Below are positions 1 through 9,094 of a stretch of DNA of 53,610 nucleotides, piece by piece. Position 1 is the first letter of the stretch; every line of letters starts with the position of its first letter. A program made the position numbers and the translations under genes. This stretch comes from Candidatus Binataceae bacterium (GTDB lineage: Bacteria; Desulfobacterota; Binatia; Binatales; Binataceae), in the NCBI GenBank assembly GCA_015478645.1, contig JADMIL010000017.1:1-53610 (forward strand). The letters run 5' to 3'. The notes beneath the pieces are model-generated. The model worked only from the letters and a program-made list of their open reading frames with translations. It was not told the origin of the DNA and did no database searches.

Positions 1-706
1 CGTTGGCGTAGCGCTGCTCGGTGAGCAGGGTGCCGCTGCCGAGGAAGCTGAAGAGCTCTTCGTAGACGCCGCGCGGCGCGGTGAGATTGACCGAGGCGAC
101 GCCGTCAAGCAGGGCGCGGCGGGCGGCGCGGATAATCGCGCGGCGCACCGGCGCGCGCTCGAGGGTGAGGGCGCGGCCGATGTGGCGGAGCTCGAGAAAG
201 GAGTCGGTGTCGCCCGACTTGTCGAGCAGGCCGCCCGCCCGATCGAGCATCAGGAGCTTGAAGACGCGCAGGCGGCTGGCGAGTTCCTGGGCGAAGACCA
301 CGAGGTCGATGGGGTCGCCGGTCGCGGCGGCGGCGACGACGATCGAGCCGGAGCGCAGGCCGTGCCAGATTTGGGCGACGGCCGAATCGGGCGGATAGGG
401 GCGCGTCCGCAGGCCGGTGGCCGGATTGAAGAGCGCGGGCTTATCGGCCAGTATCCGGCCCAGCCGCTTGACCAGGCGCGGCAGTGCCGAGACCGAGGCG
501 ATGACAATGCAGCGGGTCTGGTTGCGGCGCAATTCGCGCAGGGTCATGACCAGGGAATCGAGTTCGCTGAGGCGATCGCCGATCGGCGGGACGAGCGCGA
601 AGAGCAGGCTCTTGCCGTAGAACTCCTCGAGATAGAAGGTCTTTTCGGTGAAGTTGGGAGCGCCGGGGCGCAGGCGGGCGGTTTTGGTCGGCACGGGTTC
701 GTTCAT
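1..706 (-). CDS. Amino-acid kinase / N-acetylglutamate synthase-like protein, C-terminus missing
   Basis: The gene reads leftward from an ATG at 706 and leaves the window at base 1, so only about 235 N-terminal residues are visible. The start is MNEPVPTKTARLRPG, followed by FYLEEFYGKSLLF, which fits the first strand of an amino-acid kinase fold. Near the edge the stretch NLTAPRGVYEELFSFLGSGT resembles the link between the kinase-like domain and the GNAT domain in ArgA-type N-acetylglutamate synthases (family pattern ELFT..GxGT). I infer a role in arginine biosynthesis or a related acyl transfer, with a GNAT domain expected beyond the window. The kinase-domain catalytic residues were not checked one by one, so the exact reaction is open. 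The next gene upstream of its start (rrf2-like) is on the same strand about 210 bp away, across a repeat-bearing spacer. Confidence 0.5.
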   Translation of the reverse strand, partial: MNEPVPTKTARLRPGAPNFTEKTFYLEEFYGKSLLFALVPPIGDRLSELDSLVMTLRELRRNQTRCIVIASVSALPRLVKRLGRILADKPALFNPATGLRTRPYPPDSAVAQIWHGLRSGSIVVAAAATGDPIDLVVFAQELASRLRVFKLLMLDRAGGLLDKSGDTDSFLELRHIGRALTLERAPVRRAIIRAARRALLDGVASVNLTAPRGVYEELFSFLGSGTLLTEQRYAN

Positions 707-718
707 GGCGAGCTAATT

Positions 719-796
719 ATAACCGCGGCTGCGCAGACTCGCCCGCACCCCATGCCCATAACCGCGGCTGCGCAGACTCGCCCGCACCCCATGCCC
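719..796. repeat. Tandem pair of a 39-bp spacer repeat
   Basis: Two identical 39-bp units lie head to tail at 719-757 and 758-796. Each begins ATAACCGCGGCTGCGCAGAC and ends CACCCCATGCCC. A third copy with one or two changes is at 20375-20413, between atpB and atpE. In copies two and three the match continues for seven bases (GCTTCGC). The repeats fill part of the 707-917 spacer, in which I see no gene. Confidence 0.85.
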
Positions 797-917
797 GCTT
801 CGCCTGCGCGGCTGGACGATTGGTGCGAGCGCGGCGTGCCTCAGGCGCGATGGTAAAGGCGCGGGTGCGCAAAGTACGGACGCGGCGGCAGTTCAATTGA
901 TCGTGATCGCGCGCGAA

Positions 918-1400
918 TCAGTTTTTCGCCGGTGCGGCGGCGAGTTGGGCGGCGGCGCTGGCCGCGACGCGATTGAAGAAGGCCGGTGACGGTTTGGACG
1001 AAGCGATCTCGCTGATGGTGGTCTGCGAGAAGATCTCGAGCAGCATCCGCTGGCCCTCCTCCCATACGCGGAACATCCGGCAGGTCGGCTGCAGGTCGCA
1101 TTGCGAGCCGCCCTCGACGCAGAGGTTGAGGGTGATGGGGCCTTCGACGGCCTCGATGACGTCGCGGAAGGAGATCAATTCGGCGGGGCGGGCAAGCTGA
1201 TAGCCGCCGCCGGGGCCGCGGCGCGCGCGGACCAGCCCCCGGCGCATCAGGTCGCGGATGACCTTTTCGAGATAGTATTTCGGAATCTGCTCTTGCGCGG
1301 CGATCTCAAGGCCGCGGGCGACGCCATCGGGATGATCCGCGAGATGGATCATGGCGCGCAGGGCGTATTCGATCTTGCGCGGAATCTGCATCAGGCTCAT
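918..1400 (-). CDS. Rrf2 family transcriptional regulator with three cysteines
   Basis: This 160-residue protein has the Rrf2/IscR layout: a winged helix-turn-helix over roughly residues 1-75 (PRKIEYALRAMIHLA, then YYLEKVIRDLMRRGLV) and a cysteine loop with C94, C101 and C107. IscR and NsrR use three cysteines at this place to hold an Fe-S cluster, so the protein is likely a redox, iron or nitric-oxide sensor. The start codon overlaps the stop of the riboflavin synthase gene as ATGA, which argues for co-translation. A second ATG three codons in (MQIPRK) is the more usual Rrf2 start. The target genes cannot be read from the sequence. The AT-rich palindrome upstream of the riboflavin synthase gene is one candidate for autoregulation. 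Confidence 0.85.
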   Translation of the reverse strand: MSLMQIPRKIEYALRAMIHLADHPDGVARGLEIAAQEQIPKYYLEKVIRDLMRRGLVRARRGPGGGYQLARPAELISFRDVIEAVEGPITLNLCVEGGSQCDLQPTCRMFRVWEEGQRMLLEIFSQTTISEIASSKPSPAFFNRVAASAAAQLAAAPAKN

Positions 1401-2071
1401 GGTGCGCCCTCGCTTGCGCCGAGCGCGATGCGCGCCCGCGTAACAGCACGCTTGCGGCCGTTGGCGGCGGGCGCGTAGGGGCCGAGGATCCGCTCGACGT
1501 ATTTGACCAGCATGTCGCTCTCGACGTTGACGGCGTCACCGGGGCGCTTGAAGCCGAGCGTGGTCATGCGCAGGGTGTGCGGAATCAGCGCGACGGAAAA
1601 GCGCCGGCCGCGGATATTGAAGACCGTCAGGCTGATACCGTCGAGGGTGACGGAGCCCTTTTCGACCAGGTAGCGAGTCTGCGCGGCGGGCACTTCAAAG
1701 GTATAGAGGCGCGAGTCGCCTTCGGGTTCGATCGCGGCGATGCGGCCGACACCGTCGACGTGGCCGGAGACCAGGTGGCCACCGATGAGCTTGTCGAGCG
1801 TGAGGCATCGCTCGAGATTGACGCGGTCGCCGGGCGCGAGCGCGCCGAGCACGGTGCGGCGGAGCGATTCGGCCGAGATGTCCATCGCGAAGGCCCCGCG
1901 CCGCTTGGCGGTGACGGTCATGCAGGCGCCGTTGATCGCGATCGAATCGCCCAGCGCGATGCGGGCCAGCGGCAGCGCGGTGCGAATCATGAGGACGGCG
2001 CCGGCGGCGGAGCGTTTGATCGAGGCGACGGTGCCGAGGTCTTCGATGATACCGGTGAACACGGGAAGCAT
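1397..2071 (-). CDS. ribE: Riboflavin synthase, alpha subunit
   Basis: The enzyme dismutates two 6,7-dimethyl-8-ribityllumazine molecules to riboflavin plus a pyrimidine, the last step of riboflavin synthesis, in the cytosol. The protein opens with MLPVFTGIIEDLGTV and contains two homologous lumazine-binding repeats, seen as the paired patterns GDSIAINGACMTV (first half) and KGSVTLDGISLTV (second half), and SGHVDGVG. I chose the ATG at 2071, giving 224 residues, because family members begin right at the FTGI strand; a TTG five codons upstream is also open. No FMN riboswitch is visible upstream. The 3' end overlaps the Rrf2 regulator gene by four bases. No other riboflavin genes are adjacent. 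Confidence 0.95.
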   Translation of the reverse strand: MLPVFTGIIEDLGTVASIKRSAAGAVLMIRTALPLARIALGDSIAINGACMTVTAKRRGAFAMDISAESLRRTVLGALAPGDRVNLERCLTLDKLIGGHLVSGHVDGVGRIAAIEPEGDSRLYTFEVPAAQTRYLVEKGSVTLDGISLTVFNIRGRRFSVALIPHTLRMTTLGFKRPGDAVNVESDMLVKYVERILGPYAPAANGRKRAVTRARIALGASEGAP

Positions 2072-2098
2072 CCTTAAAGGTGGCAAACAGCGAGTAAA

Positions 2099-2122
2099 CC
2101 AGAAAAATCATACTTTTTCTGG
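2099..2122. promoter_or_regulatory. Perfect AT-rich inverted repeat upstream of ribE
   Basis: CCAGAAAAA and TTTTTCTGG form a perfect 9-bp inverted repeat around the six-base centre TCATAC. It lies 28-51 bases upstream of the ribE ATG on the minus strand. It stands out in a GC-rich setting and could be an operator or a hairpin in the leader. No regulator has been shown for it; the co-encoded Rrf2 protein is one candidate. Confidence 0.5.
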
Positions 2123-2376
2123 GCGGCGATCGCAACCGTAGGGGTTTGGGGGGGGACGGACGGGAGGCGGCGCGAGTAGCGGAGAAAACGGATCAGGGAC
2201 GACCAGCGAGCGTCGGCGGGGGTATGAAGTTTCGCGCGGGAGGTGCTTGCGGCAGGGGGGACGGTATGGTTTTATTAGCGATTCCGGGGTGGACCGCGCG
2301 GTACGCCCGTTGGGGGACTCTAACCAAGTGACAGGCTCGCGCAGAGCCGCAAGCGGGCTTAAGTTGGCCGCGACCG
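2123..2376. other. Divergent spacer between ribE and rpmH
   Basis: No gene is supported here. It is G-rich on the plus strand and must carry the promoter of the rpmH cluster. I could not pick a convincing -35/-10 pair. A GTG at 2328 and a TTG at 2364 are in frame with rnpA (see the rnpA entry). Confidence 0.5.
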
Positions 2377-2535
2377 ATGAAAAGAACCTATCAACCGCAC
2401 AATCGCCGACGCAAACGCACCCACGGATTCCTGGCCCGGATGGCATCGCCGGGGGGCCGGGCAGTGATCAAACGCCGCCGCGCCAAGGGGCGCGCACGGT
2501 TGGCCGCGACGATCCCGCCGAAGCAGCCGGGCTGA
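2377..2535 (+). CDS. rpmH: 50S ribosomal protein L34
   Basis: A 52-residue, strongly basic protein starting [20 protein letters not shown], with the later [14 protein letters not shown] that defines L34. It is a structural protein of the large ribosomal subunit bound to 23S rRNA. The length is at the long end of the family (usually 44-52). It is the first gene of the rpmH-rnpA-yidD-yidC-jag cluster typical of origin-proximal DNA. Its TGA stop overlaps a CTG that is the most economical start for rnpA. Confidence 0.97.
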   Translation: MKRTYQPHNRRRKRTHGFLARMASPGGRAVIKRRRAKGRARLAATIPPKQPG

Positions 2536-2909
2536 GCCGGCCGCGCGAATCGTACAGTGGCGCCGACCGGTTGCATCAGCGGCGCGAATTCCTGACTCTG
2601 CAAAAAAACGGCGCGCGTTACCAGACCGCTCATTTCGTGATGTACGCGGGTCGGCTCGGCGAGCATGAGGGATCGCGGCTGGGCGTCACGGTGTCGCGGC
2701 GGATCGGGGGCGCGGTGGTGCGCAATCGGACCAAGCGTCGCGTGCGCGAATACTACCGGCGAACATTCAAATGGATGCTGCCGGAGGGGCTCGCACTGGT
2801 GGTGATCGCGCGCGGCGGCGCGGGCGAGCTTGACTCGTCGGCGGTGCGCGAGGAACTGATCCATGCGGCGGGCCGGCTGGCGGTGCGCTTCGAGCCGCGG
2901 ACCAGATGA
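2532..2909 (+). CDS. rnpA: Ribonuclease P protein component, non-standard start
   Basis: RnpA is the protein partner of the RNase P ribozyme that removes 5' leaders from pre-tRNAs. The conserved core is present: [32 protein letters not shown] (the RNR motif) and VVIARGG. The start is unusual. Between the rpmH stop and the core there is no ATG or GTG, and the only TTG (in DRLHQR) would cut into the conserved N-terminal strand. A CTG at 2532-2534 overlaps the rpmH TGA and gives 125 residues, the normal length. The alternative is a TTG at 2364 or a GTG at 2328, upstream of rpmH, which would nest rpmH inside rnpA as known in Thermus. I prefer CTG on length. The stop overlaps the yidD start. Confidence 0.9.
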   Translation: MSRPRESYSGADRLHQRREFLTLQKNGARYQTAHFVMYAGRLGEHEGSRLGVTVSRRIGGAVVRNRTKRRVREYYRRTFKWMLPEGLALVVIARGGAGELDSSAVREELIHAAGRLAVRFEPRTR

Positions 2910-3346
2910 TGGGTGGGCAGGCGCGGCAGCGGTCGGCAGGCGGACGGGCTGTCCACAGACGGCTCGCGGAGGCGGGGGCGCCGGGCCCGCGATCGATCGC
3001 GAGGATAGCACGGCGCGCCGCATACGTTTCGATCACGCTTTCAATCAAACTTTACCGGGTGGCGATTTCGCCGCTTCTGACGGCGCTCTACGGACCGGCG
3101 TGCCGCTACGAGCCGTCGTGCTCGGAGTATGCGCATGACGCGATCGCGGCGCATGGCGTCGGAGCGGGCGGCTGGCTCGCGATCAAGCGCCTCGGGCGCT
3201 GCCGTCCGGGCGGCGGATGGGGCGTGGATCCGGTGCCGACTAAGCTGCCTCACGCGACGCGGTGCGCGCTCGAGACCGATCGCTACGGCGGCGTGGCCCT
3301 GGCGAATCGCGCGGCGGCATCGGGCGCGGCGCCGGAGCGCGTATAA
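2906..3346 (+). CDS. yidD: Membrane protein insertion efficiency factor YidD
   Basis: The 146-residue product holds the YidD core, [12 protein letters not shown] followed by [11 protein letters not shown] and a late GGWGVDPVP. The family is small, basic and membrane-associated and helps YidC- and Sec-dependent insertion of inner-membrane proteins. The protein is longer than the usual 70-90 residues because of an Arg/Ala-rich N-terminal extension of about 45 residues and a C-terminal tail of about 35. No later start is available in frame before the core, so the extension seems genuine. The ATG overlaps the rnpA stop, indicating coupled translation. Confidence 0.93.
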   Translation: MMGGQARQRSAGGRAVHRRLAEAGAPGPRSIARIARRAAYVSITLSIKLYRVAISPLLTALYGPACRYEPSCSEYAHDAIAAHGVGAGGWLAIKRLGRCRPGGGWGVDPVPTKLPHATRCALETDRYGGVALANRAAASGAAPERV

Positions 3347-3403
3347 GCGGTCCGCCGGGTTCGCTCGGGCAGCTTCCGCAGGGTTATTTGCACAGGGAAA
3401 CCT

Positions 3404-5050
3404 TTGGAAAATTATCGGCTCTTAATGGCATTGCTCCTCTCGCTGGGGATCATTTTCATCTACAACCAATTGCTCGCCTGGCGCCATCCCGAACTGGCGC
3501 ATCGGCAGGCCCAGATGGCGGTGAGTCCGACGCCGGCGCCCGAGGCGACCGCGAGCGCCGCGGCGGCGAACGGCGCGATCGCCGCGAGTGCGGGCGGGAA
3601 TGCGGCGGCAGTTGCGGCCTCGCCCGAGCAGACCGTCCAGATCGATACGAAGCTCTACACCGCGATTGTGACGACCCACGGCGGTCGCATGCGCAGTTTC
3701 CGGCTCAAGGATTACAAGCAGACCAGCGCGGCCAACAGCTTGGACTACCAGATGATCGCGGGCGGCGACCGGCTGCCGATCGGACTGGTGTTCGCGCGCG
3801 GCGGCGCCAATCTCGACGACGGCGAGGTGAACTATACGACCGCCGCGCCGGCCGAGATCGCGGCGACCGGCGACGTCACGGTAACGCTCAAGGGAAGCAC
3901 GGGCGACGGCGTCGCGCTGAGCAAGAGCTTCACGTTTCATCCGGACAGCTACGTCTTTGCGGTGAGTGCCGAGGCGCGCGCGGCGGCCGGCGCGAAGATC
4001 GACGGGATCGGCCTGCGCCTGAGCCGGCCGCTGACGGCGAACGCGGGTTTCCGCGACGTGCCGGAGCTGCAGGCCGACGTGGGGGGGAAGGTCGTCAACG
4101 AGATGCAAAAGGCGATCGAAAAGGGCGTCGCGGAGAGCAGCGGACCGGTAACCTATGCGGGTTTCGGCGATCGCTATTTCCTCTCGGTGCTGATGCCGAT
4201 CAGGCCTACCGACGGCACCCTGACAATGGATTACGCAGGCAATGAAGCGGACGCGCAGGTGGTTTTCAATGGCGCGCGCCAGGTGACGAGCGGGGTCTAT
4301 ATGGGGCCCAAGGAGCTCGACGTGCTCGACGCGGTGAATCCGGCGCTGAGCAAGTCGATCAATTTTGGCTGGGCGGGCATAATCGCACTGCCGTTCCTTA
4401 AGCTCCTCAAGATCTTTTATCGCATTGCACCTAATTATGGTCTTGCTATCATTCTGTTGACCGTGATGGTGCGGTTGGCCACGCTGCCGATGTCGATCAA
4501 GGGGCAGCGATCGATGATGCGGATGCAGCGGCTGCAGCCGCAGGTCGAGCGGATTCGGGAGAAGCACAAGGACGACCAGGAGCGGCTCAACCGCGAAATG
4601 GTCGACCTGTACAAGCGTAACCATGTAAATCCGCTCGGCGGATGTCTGCCGATGGCGGTGCAACTGCCGGTATTTCTGGGACTGTACGAGGCGCTGCTCA
4701 ATGCGATTGAGCTCCGGCACGCGCCGTTCTTTGGCTGGATCCGCGACCTGTCGGCGCCCGACTGTCTGCCGATCCATTGGATGCCGGCCGTGCCGCTCAT
4801 GGACTGCCACGGATTGCCGGTGCTGGTAATCCTGATGACCGGGACGGCGTTTTTGCAGCAATATATGATGCCGCGGCAGCCCGATCCGAGTCAGCAGAAG
4901 ATGATGATGTATATGCCGTTGTTCTTCAGCCTGATCTTCCTGAATATGCCGGCCGGGCTGACGCTCTATTACTTTTTCTCGAACGTGCTTGGAATCGTCC
5001 AGCAGTTCGTACTTAACCGCGAATTTCAGCAATTGCCATCGAGTACATGA
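3404..5050 (+). CDS. yidC: Membrane protein insertase YidC
   Basis: YidC inserts and folds inner-membrane proteins, alone or with SecYEG. This 548-residue protein has an N-terminal membrane anchor (residues 5-25, LLMALLLSLGIIFIYNQLLA), an Ala-rich linker, a large periplasmic beta domain to about residue 320, and the conserved C-terminal core from about 335. Core signs are NYGLAIILLTVMVRL, GQRSMMRMQRLQP and GGCLPMAVQLPVFLGLYEAL, with further membrane helices near 470-540. The size and periplasmic domain are those of Gram-negative YidC (E. coli 548 residues). Its stop overlaps the jag start as ATGA. Confidence 0.97.
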   Translation: MENYRLLMALLLSLGIIFIYNQLLAWRHPELAHRQAQMAVSPTPAPEATASAAAANGAIAASAGGNAAAVAASPEQTVQIDTKLYTAIVTTHGGRMRSFRLKDYKQTSAANSLDYQMIAGGDRLPIGLVFARGGANLDDGEVNYTTAAPAEIAATGDVTVTLKGSTGDGVALSKSFTFHPDSYVFAVSAEARAAAGAKIDGIGLRLSRPLTANAGFRDVPELQADVGGKVVNEMQKAIEKGVAESSGPVTYAGFGDRYFLSVLMPIRPTDGTLTMDYAGNEADAQVVFNGARQVTSGVYMGPKELDVLDAVNPALSKSINFGWAGIIALPFLKLLKIFYRIAPNYGLAIILLTVMVRLATLPMSIKGQRSMMRMQRLQPQVERIREKHKDDQERLNREMVDLYKRNHVNPLGGCLPMAVQLPVFLGLYEALLNAIELRHAPFFGWIRDLSAPDCLPIHWMPAVPLMDCHGLPVLVILMTGTAFLQQYMMPRQPDPSQQKMMMYMPLFFSLIFLNMPAGLTLYYFFSNVLGIVQQFVLNREFQQLPSST

Positions 5051-6741
5051 GCCCCAGCGATACAATTGAAATCACCGCATCGACGGTGGATCTGGCGATC
5101 AGCCAGGCCCTGGCGCAACTTGGCGCCGAGCAGGACGACGTCGCGATCGAGGTGCTGAGCACGCCGCGCACGGGGCTGCTCGGACTGGGCGCGCGGCAGG
5201 CGCGCGTGCGCGTGACGCGGCGGGCGCCCGAGGGTGCGCGCAGCGGCGTGATGTCGCCGCCACCGGCGCCACCGCTGCAACCGACCGCGCCCCATCCGGC
5301 GGCGCGTCCGGCCCCGCGTCCGCCGATGGCGCGCAGCGAACCGCCGCGGGCCGCGGAGCCGCCGCGCGGCACGCGCGACGACCAGCGATCGGAACCGCAT
5401 CGCGGCCAGGAACGCAGTGCGGATGAACGGAGCTTCGATGACCGCAGCGGCGCTGACCGGAGCTTCGATAACCGCGGCAATCAGGCGCGGCCGGCCGATC
5501 GCCGGCGAGAAGCGCCGCGCGCGCCGGGAGGCGGACGCAATGGCGGTCCGCACCCATCGCCGGGCGGACAAGACCATTCGCGCGAACCGCGGCGCCAGGA
5601 TTTTCGCCATCCGGATCCGCGCAATCAGGCTTCCGGGAATCAGGACACCGGCAGTCAGGAGTCGCGGAATCAGGAATCCCGGAGTCGCGACGCAGGCGAT
5701 CAAGAGCCGCGCAAGGCGGACGCGCAGGGTCCGCCGCCGGGCAATCAGGAAGGCCGCGGCCGGCATTCCCGCGGCGGCCGTGGCCGGGGTCGCGGGCGTG
5801 GACGCGATCGCGGGGCGAATGCGGGCGCCCAAGAGGCTCGCGGGCAAGAATCACCGGAGCAAGCTACTCGCGGTCAAGATGCGCGCGGGTCGGAGGCGCG
5901 CGCGCCCGACCCTCGCGATCAAGTTTCAGGCGGCCCGGAATCCCGCCGACCGGAATTACGCGGGCCGGAGATGCGCGGGCAGGAACCGCGCCAGCCGGAG
6001 CCGCGGCGCAATCCGCCGGCGGAAAATCGCGGCGGGCGACAGTCAGAAGGCCGCATTCCGCCGCCCCGCAGTCTCGACGCCGAGCAGGAACTGGCCGGGC
6101 TGCGTGCGGCCGCGGCGCTCGAGAGCGAGGCGGGCGACGCGGCGCGCAAGCTGGCGAATCCGGCCGAGCAGGCGCGCGAAGCGAGCACGCTGCTCGCGCG
6201 CATCCTGGAGTTGATGGGCGAGCGGGCCGCGATCGAATTGGCCGACTCGGGCGACCCGGAGACGCTCGAGCTGAATATCAAGGGCGACGGATCGGGGATT
6301 CTGATCGGGCGCCACGGACAGACGCTCGACGCGCTGGAGTACATGGTCAACCGGATGCTGGCGCATGCGATCAAGGATGCCGTGCCGATTTCGGTCGACA
6401 CCGAGTCGTACCGCGCGCGGCGGCGCGGGCAATTGCAGCGGATGGCGCTGGCCAAGGGCGAGCAGGCCAAGCGCGAGCACGTCGCGGTGACGCTCGAGCC
6501 GATGCCGCCGCGCGATCGGCGGATCGTGCATCTGGCGCTACAGGACGACCCGATGATCACGACACGCTCGTCGGGCGACGGATTTTTGCGCGCGATGGAG
6601 ATCGTGCCGGTCGACGAGCGGCGCGCGGGCGAGCGATCCGGCGACGGGCGCAACAAGGGCCGCGGCCGCGAGCGCGAAGGCGAGCCCGAGCCGTTGGGCC
6701 AGCAGGGCGGCTTCAAGCACGGGCAGAAGCGGATCGTTTAG
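5047..6741 (+). CDS. jag: Jag/KhpB-type RNA-binding protein with a giant disordered linker
   Basis: Residues 1-58 form a Jag_N domain (STPRTGLLGLGARQARVRV). A KH domain lies at about 385-460 (GILIGRHGQTLDALEYMVNR) and an R3H domain at about 465-530, with the basic helix ESYRARRRGQLQRMAL. Jag/KhpB proteins bind RNA and affect cell envelope and division functions; the location after yidC is the classic one. The oddity is the central region, roughly residues 60-345, a low-complexity linker rich in Gln, Glu, Arg, Asn, Ser, Asp and Gly with repeated units such as NQESRSRDAGDQEPRK and RGRGRGRDRG. It makes the protein 564 residues long against about 150-250 for most relatives. Linker repeats of this kind often favour condensation with RNA, which is inference here. 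Confidence 0.93.
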   Translation: MSPSDTIEITASTVDLAISQALAQLGAEQDDVAIEVLSTPRTGLLGLGARQARVRVTRRAPEGARSGVMSPPPAPPLQPTAPHPAARPAPRPPMARSEPPRAAEPPRGTRDDQRSEPHRGQERSADERSFDDRSGADRSFDNRGNQARPADRRREAPRAPGGGRNGGPHPSPGGQDHSREPRRQDFRHPDPRNQASGNQDTGSQESRNQESRSRDAGDQEPRKADAQGPPPGNQEGRGRHSRGGRGRGRGRGRDRGANAGAQEARGQESPEQATRGQDARGSEARAPDPRDQVSGGPESRRPELRGPEMRGQEPRQPEPRRNPPAENRGGRQSEGRIPPPRSLDAEQELAGLRAAAALESEAGDAARKLANPAEQAREASTLLARILELMGERAAIELADSGDPETLELNIKGDGSGILIGRHGQTLDALEYMVNRMLAHAIKDAVPISVDTESYRARRRGQLQRMALAKGEQAKREHVAVTLEPMPPRDRRIVHLALQDDPMITTRSSGDGFLRAMEIVPVDERRAGERSGDGRNKGRGREREGEPEPLGQQGGFKHGQKRIV

Positions 6742-7001
6742 CAGGCGGGGGCCGGGCGCCCTCGAGCCAGCACGCGGGCGCGGAATGCCGGATCCGTTCG
6801 CTGCGCTGGGGTGACAAACTACCGGGCATGGGACGCGGACCAGTTGGCGCAGCGGCGCGCCGATAAAGGCTCCGCGAGGCCGCCAGGTATAATTAATCCC
6901 GGGGTGCGGACGACGCCGCGATTGCGTGCGGCGCCGCACGCGCGGCCGCGATCAAAAATAATTGCAATGAACGCGGCGCGCGGCGACCACCGGCGGCGGG
7001 A
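6742..7001. other. Convergent spacer between jag and the ferredoxin gene
   Basis: No gene is supported. It contains a degenerate copy of the dispersed hairpin repeat around 6790-6815 (TTCGCTGCGCTGGGGTGAC). No clear Rho-independent terminator was found for either flanking gene. Confidence 0.5.
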
Positions 7002-7358
7002 TCAGCCTTCGGTCCAGCCCCATTTGAGCTTGTTGGCGGCGACCTGTTCGGGCGTGGGATGCTCGGTCTGGACGAAAGTCTTGACCTTGAACTGGTCGGC
7101 GATCTCAAGCGTCTTGTGGTTGAGCGCAATGTCGGCGTTGAAGACCTCGGGCACGGCGGGCTCCTCGAAAATTGCCTGCCAGGGGCATTCGGGCTCGCAC
7201 GCTCCGCAATCGATGCATTCGTCGGGGTTGATGTAGAGCATGTTGGGGAAAGTGGTGCGGTCCTCGCCCACATATTCATAGATGCAATCGACCGGGCATA
7301 CGCTGACGCATCCGGTATCAATACAGTCGATGCAAAGGCGGGTTATCGTCCACGGCAT
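7002..7358 (-). CDS. fdxA: Seven-iron type ferredoxin
   Basis: A 118-residue electron carrier. The first motif reads C9-x2-C12-x4-C17-x3-C21-P-x2-C25 and the second is [12 protein letters not shown]. The layout matches Azotobacter-type 7Fe ferredoxins, in which C9, C17 and the last cysteine of the second motif hold a [3Fe-4S] cluster and C21 plus three second-motif cysteines hold a [4Fe-4S] cluster. The C-terminal half ([20 protein letters not shown]) is the tail usual for FdxA. Its partner enzymes cannot be inferred from the neighbours. It is divergent from fumC, with about 300 bp between. Confidence 0.93.
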   Translation of the reverse strand: MPWTITRLCIDCIDTGCVSVCPVDCIYEYVGEDRTTFPNMLYINPDECIDCGACEPECPWQAIFEEPAVPEVFNADIALNHKTLEIADQFKVKTFVQTEHPTPEQVAANKLKWGWTEG

Positions 7359-7664
7359 GGGTGCTTATCCTCTCCTCGGAACAGTGACGCTCTAACCTAT
7401 ACGGTCGGAGGCGGGCGGTCCAGAAAAGCGTGACGCCGGATCCGCGTCAACGGGGTATTAAAGCCGATTTGCCGCGGGTGGTGCCAGAGTGCGGCGGCGG
7501 CTTTTGTGCGGGCGGCGCGAATCGCGCGAGCGCGAGTCCGGCGGGAGCGGATCGCTCAGGTCGACCGGCGAACTGAAACACGCGCGGCGTGGCGCTCGAT
7601 CATGGGCGGGATTACGATTAGGATGCGGCGCATTCGGGAGTTTTGCGCGGCGGAGTCGAGAATC
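7359..7664. promoter_or_regulatory. Divergent spacer between fdxA and fumC
   Basis: About 300 bp with no supported gene. It must hold both divergent promoters. I see no convincing operator or riboswitch. An open frame in the fumC frame extends upstream to 7506, but it lacks family similarity before 7665. Confidence 0.4.
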
Positions 7665-9068
<1,404 letters not shown>

Positions 9069-9094
9069 TTGCGAAGCGCGGCGGCGCGCCGGGC

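Noticed and set aside
182-856. Long plus-strand open frame over the left edge
   Set aside because: It is the shadow of the minus-strand kinase/synthase-like gene and runs through the tandem repeat; the composition is not protein-like.
2072-2376. FMN riboswitch upstream of riboflavin synthase
   Set aside because: None of the conserved RFN-element blocks was found on the minus strand; only the AT-rich palindrome is present.
3422-5065. 547-codon minus-strand frame opposite yidC
   Set aside because: Antisense of a well-supported gene; His/Arg-rich with no family features, as expected from GC-rich mirror frames.
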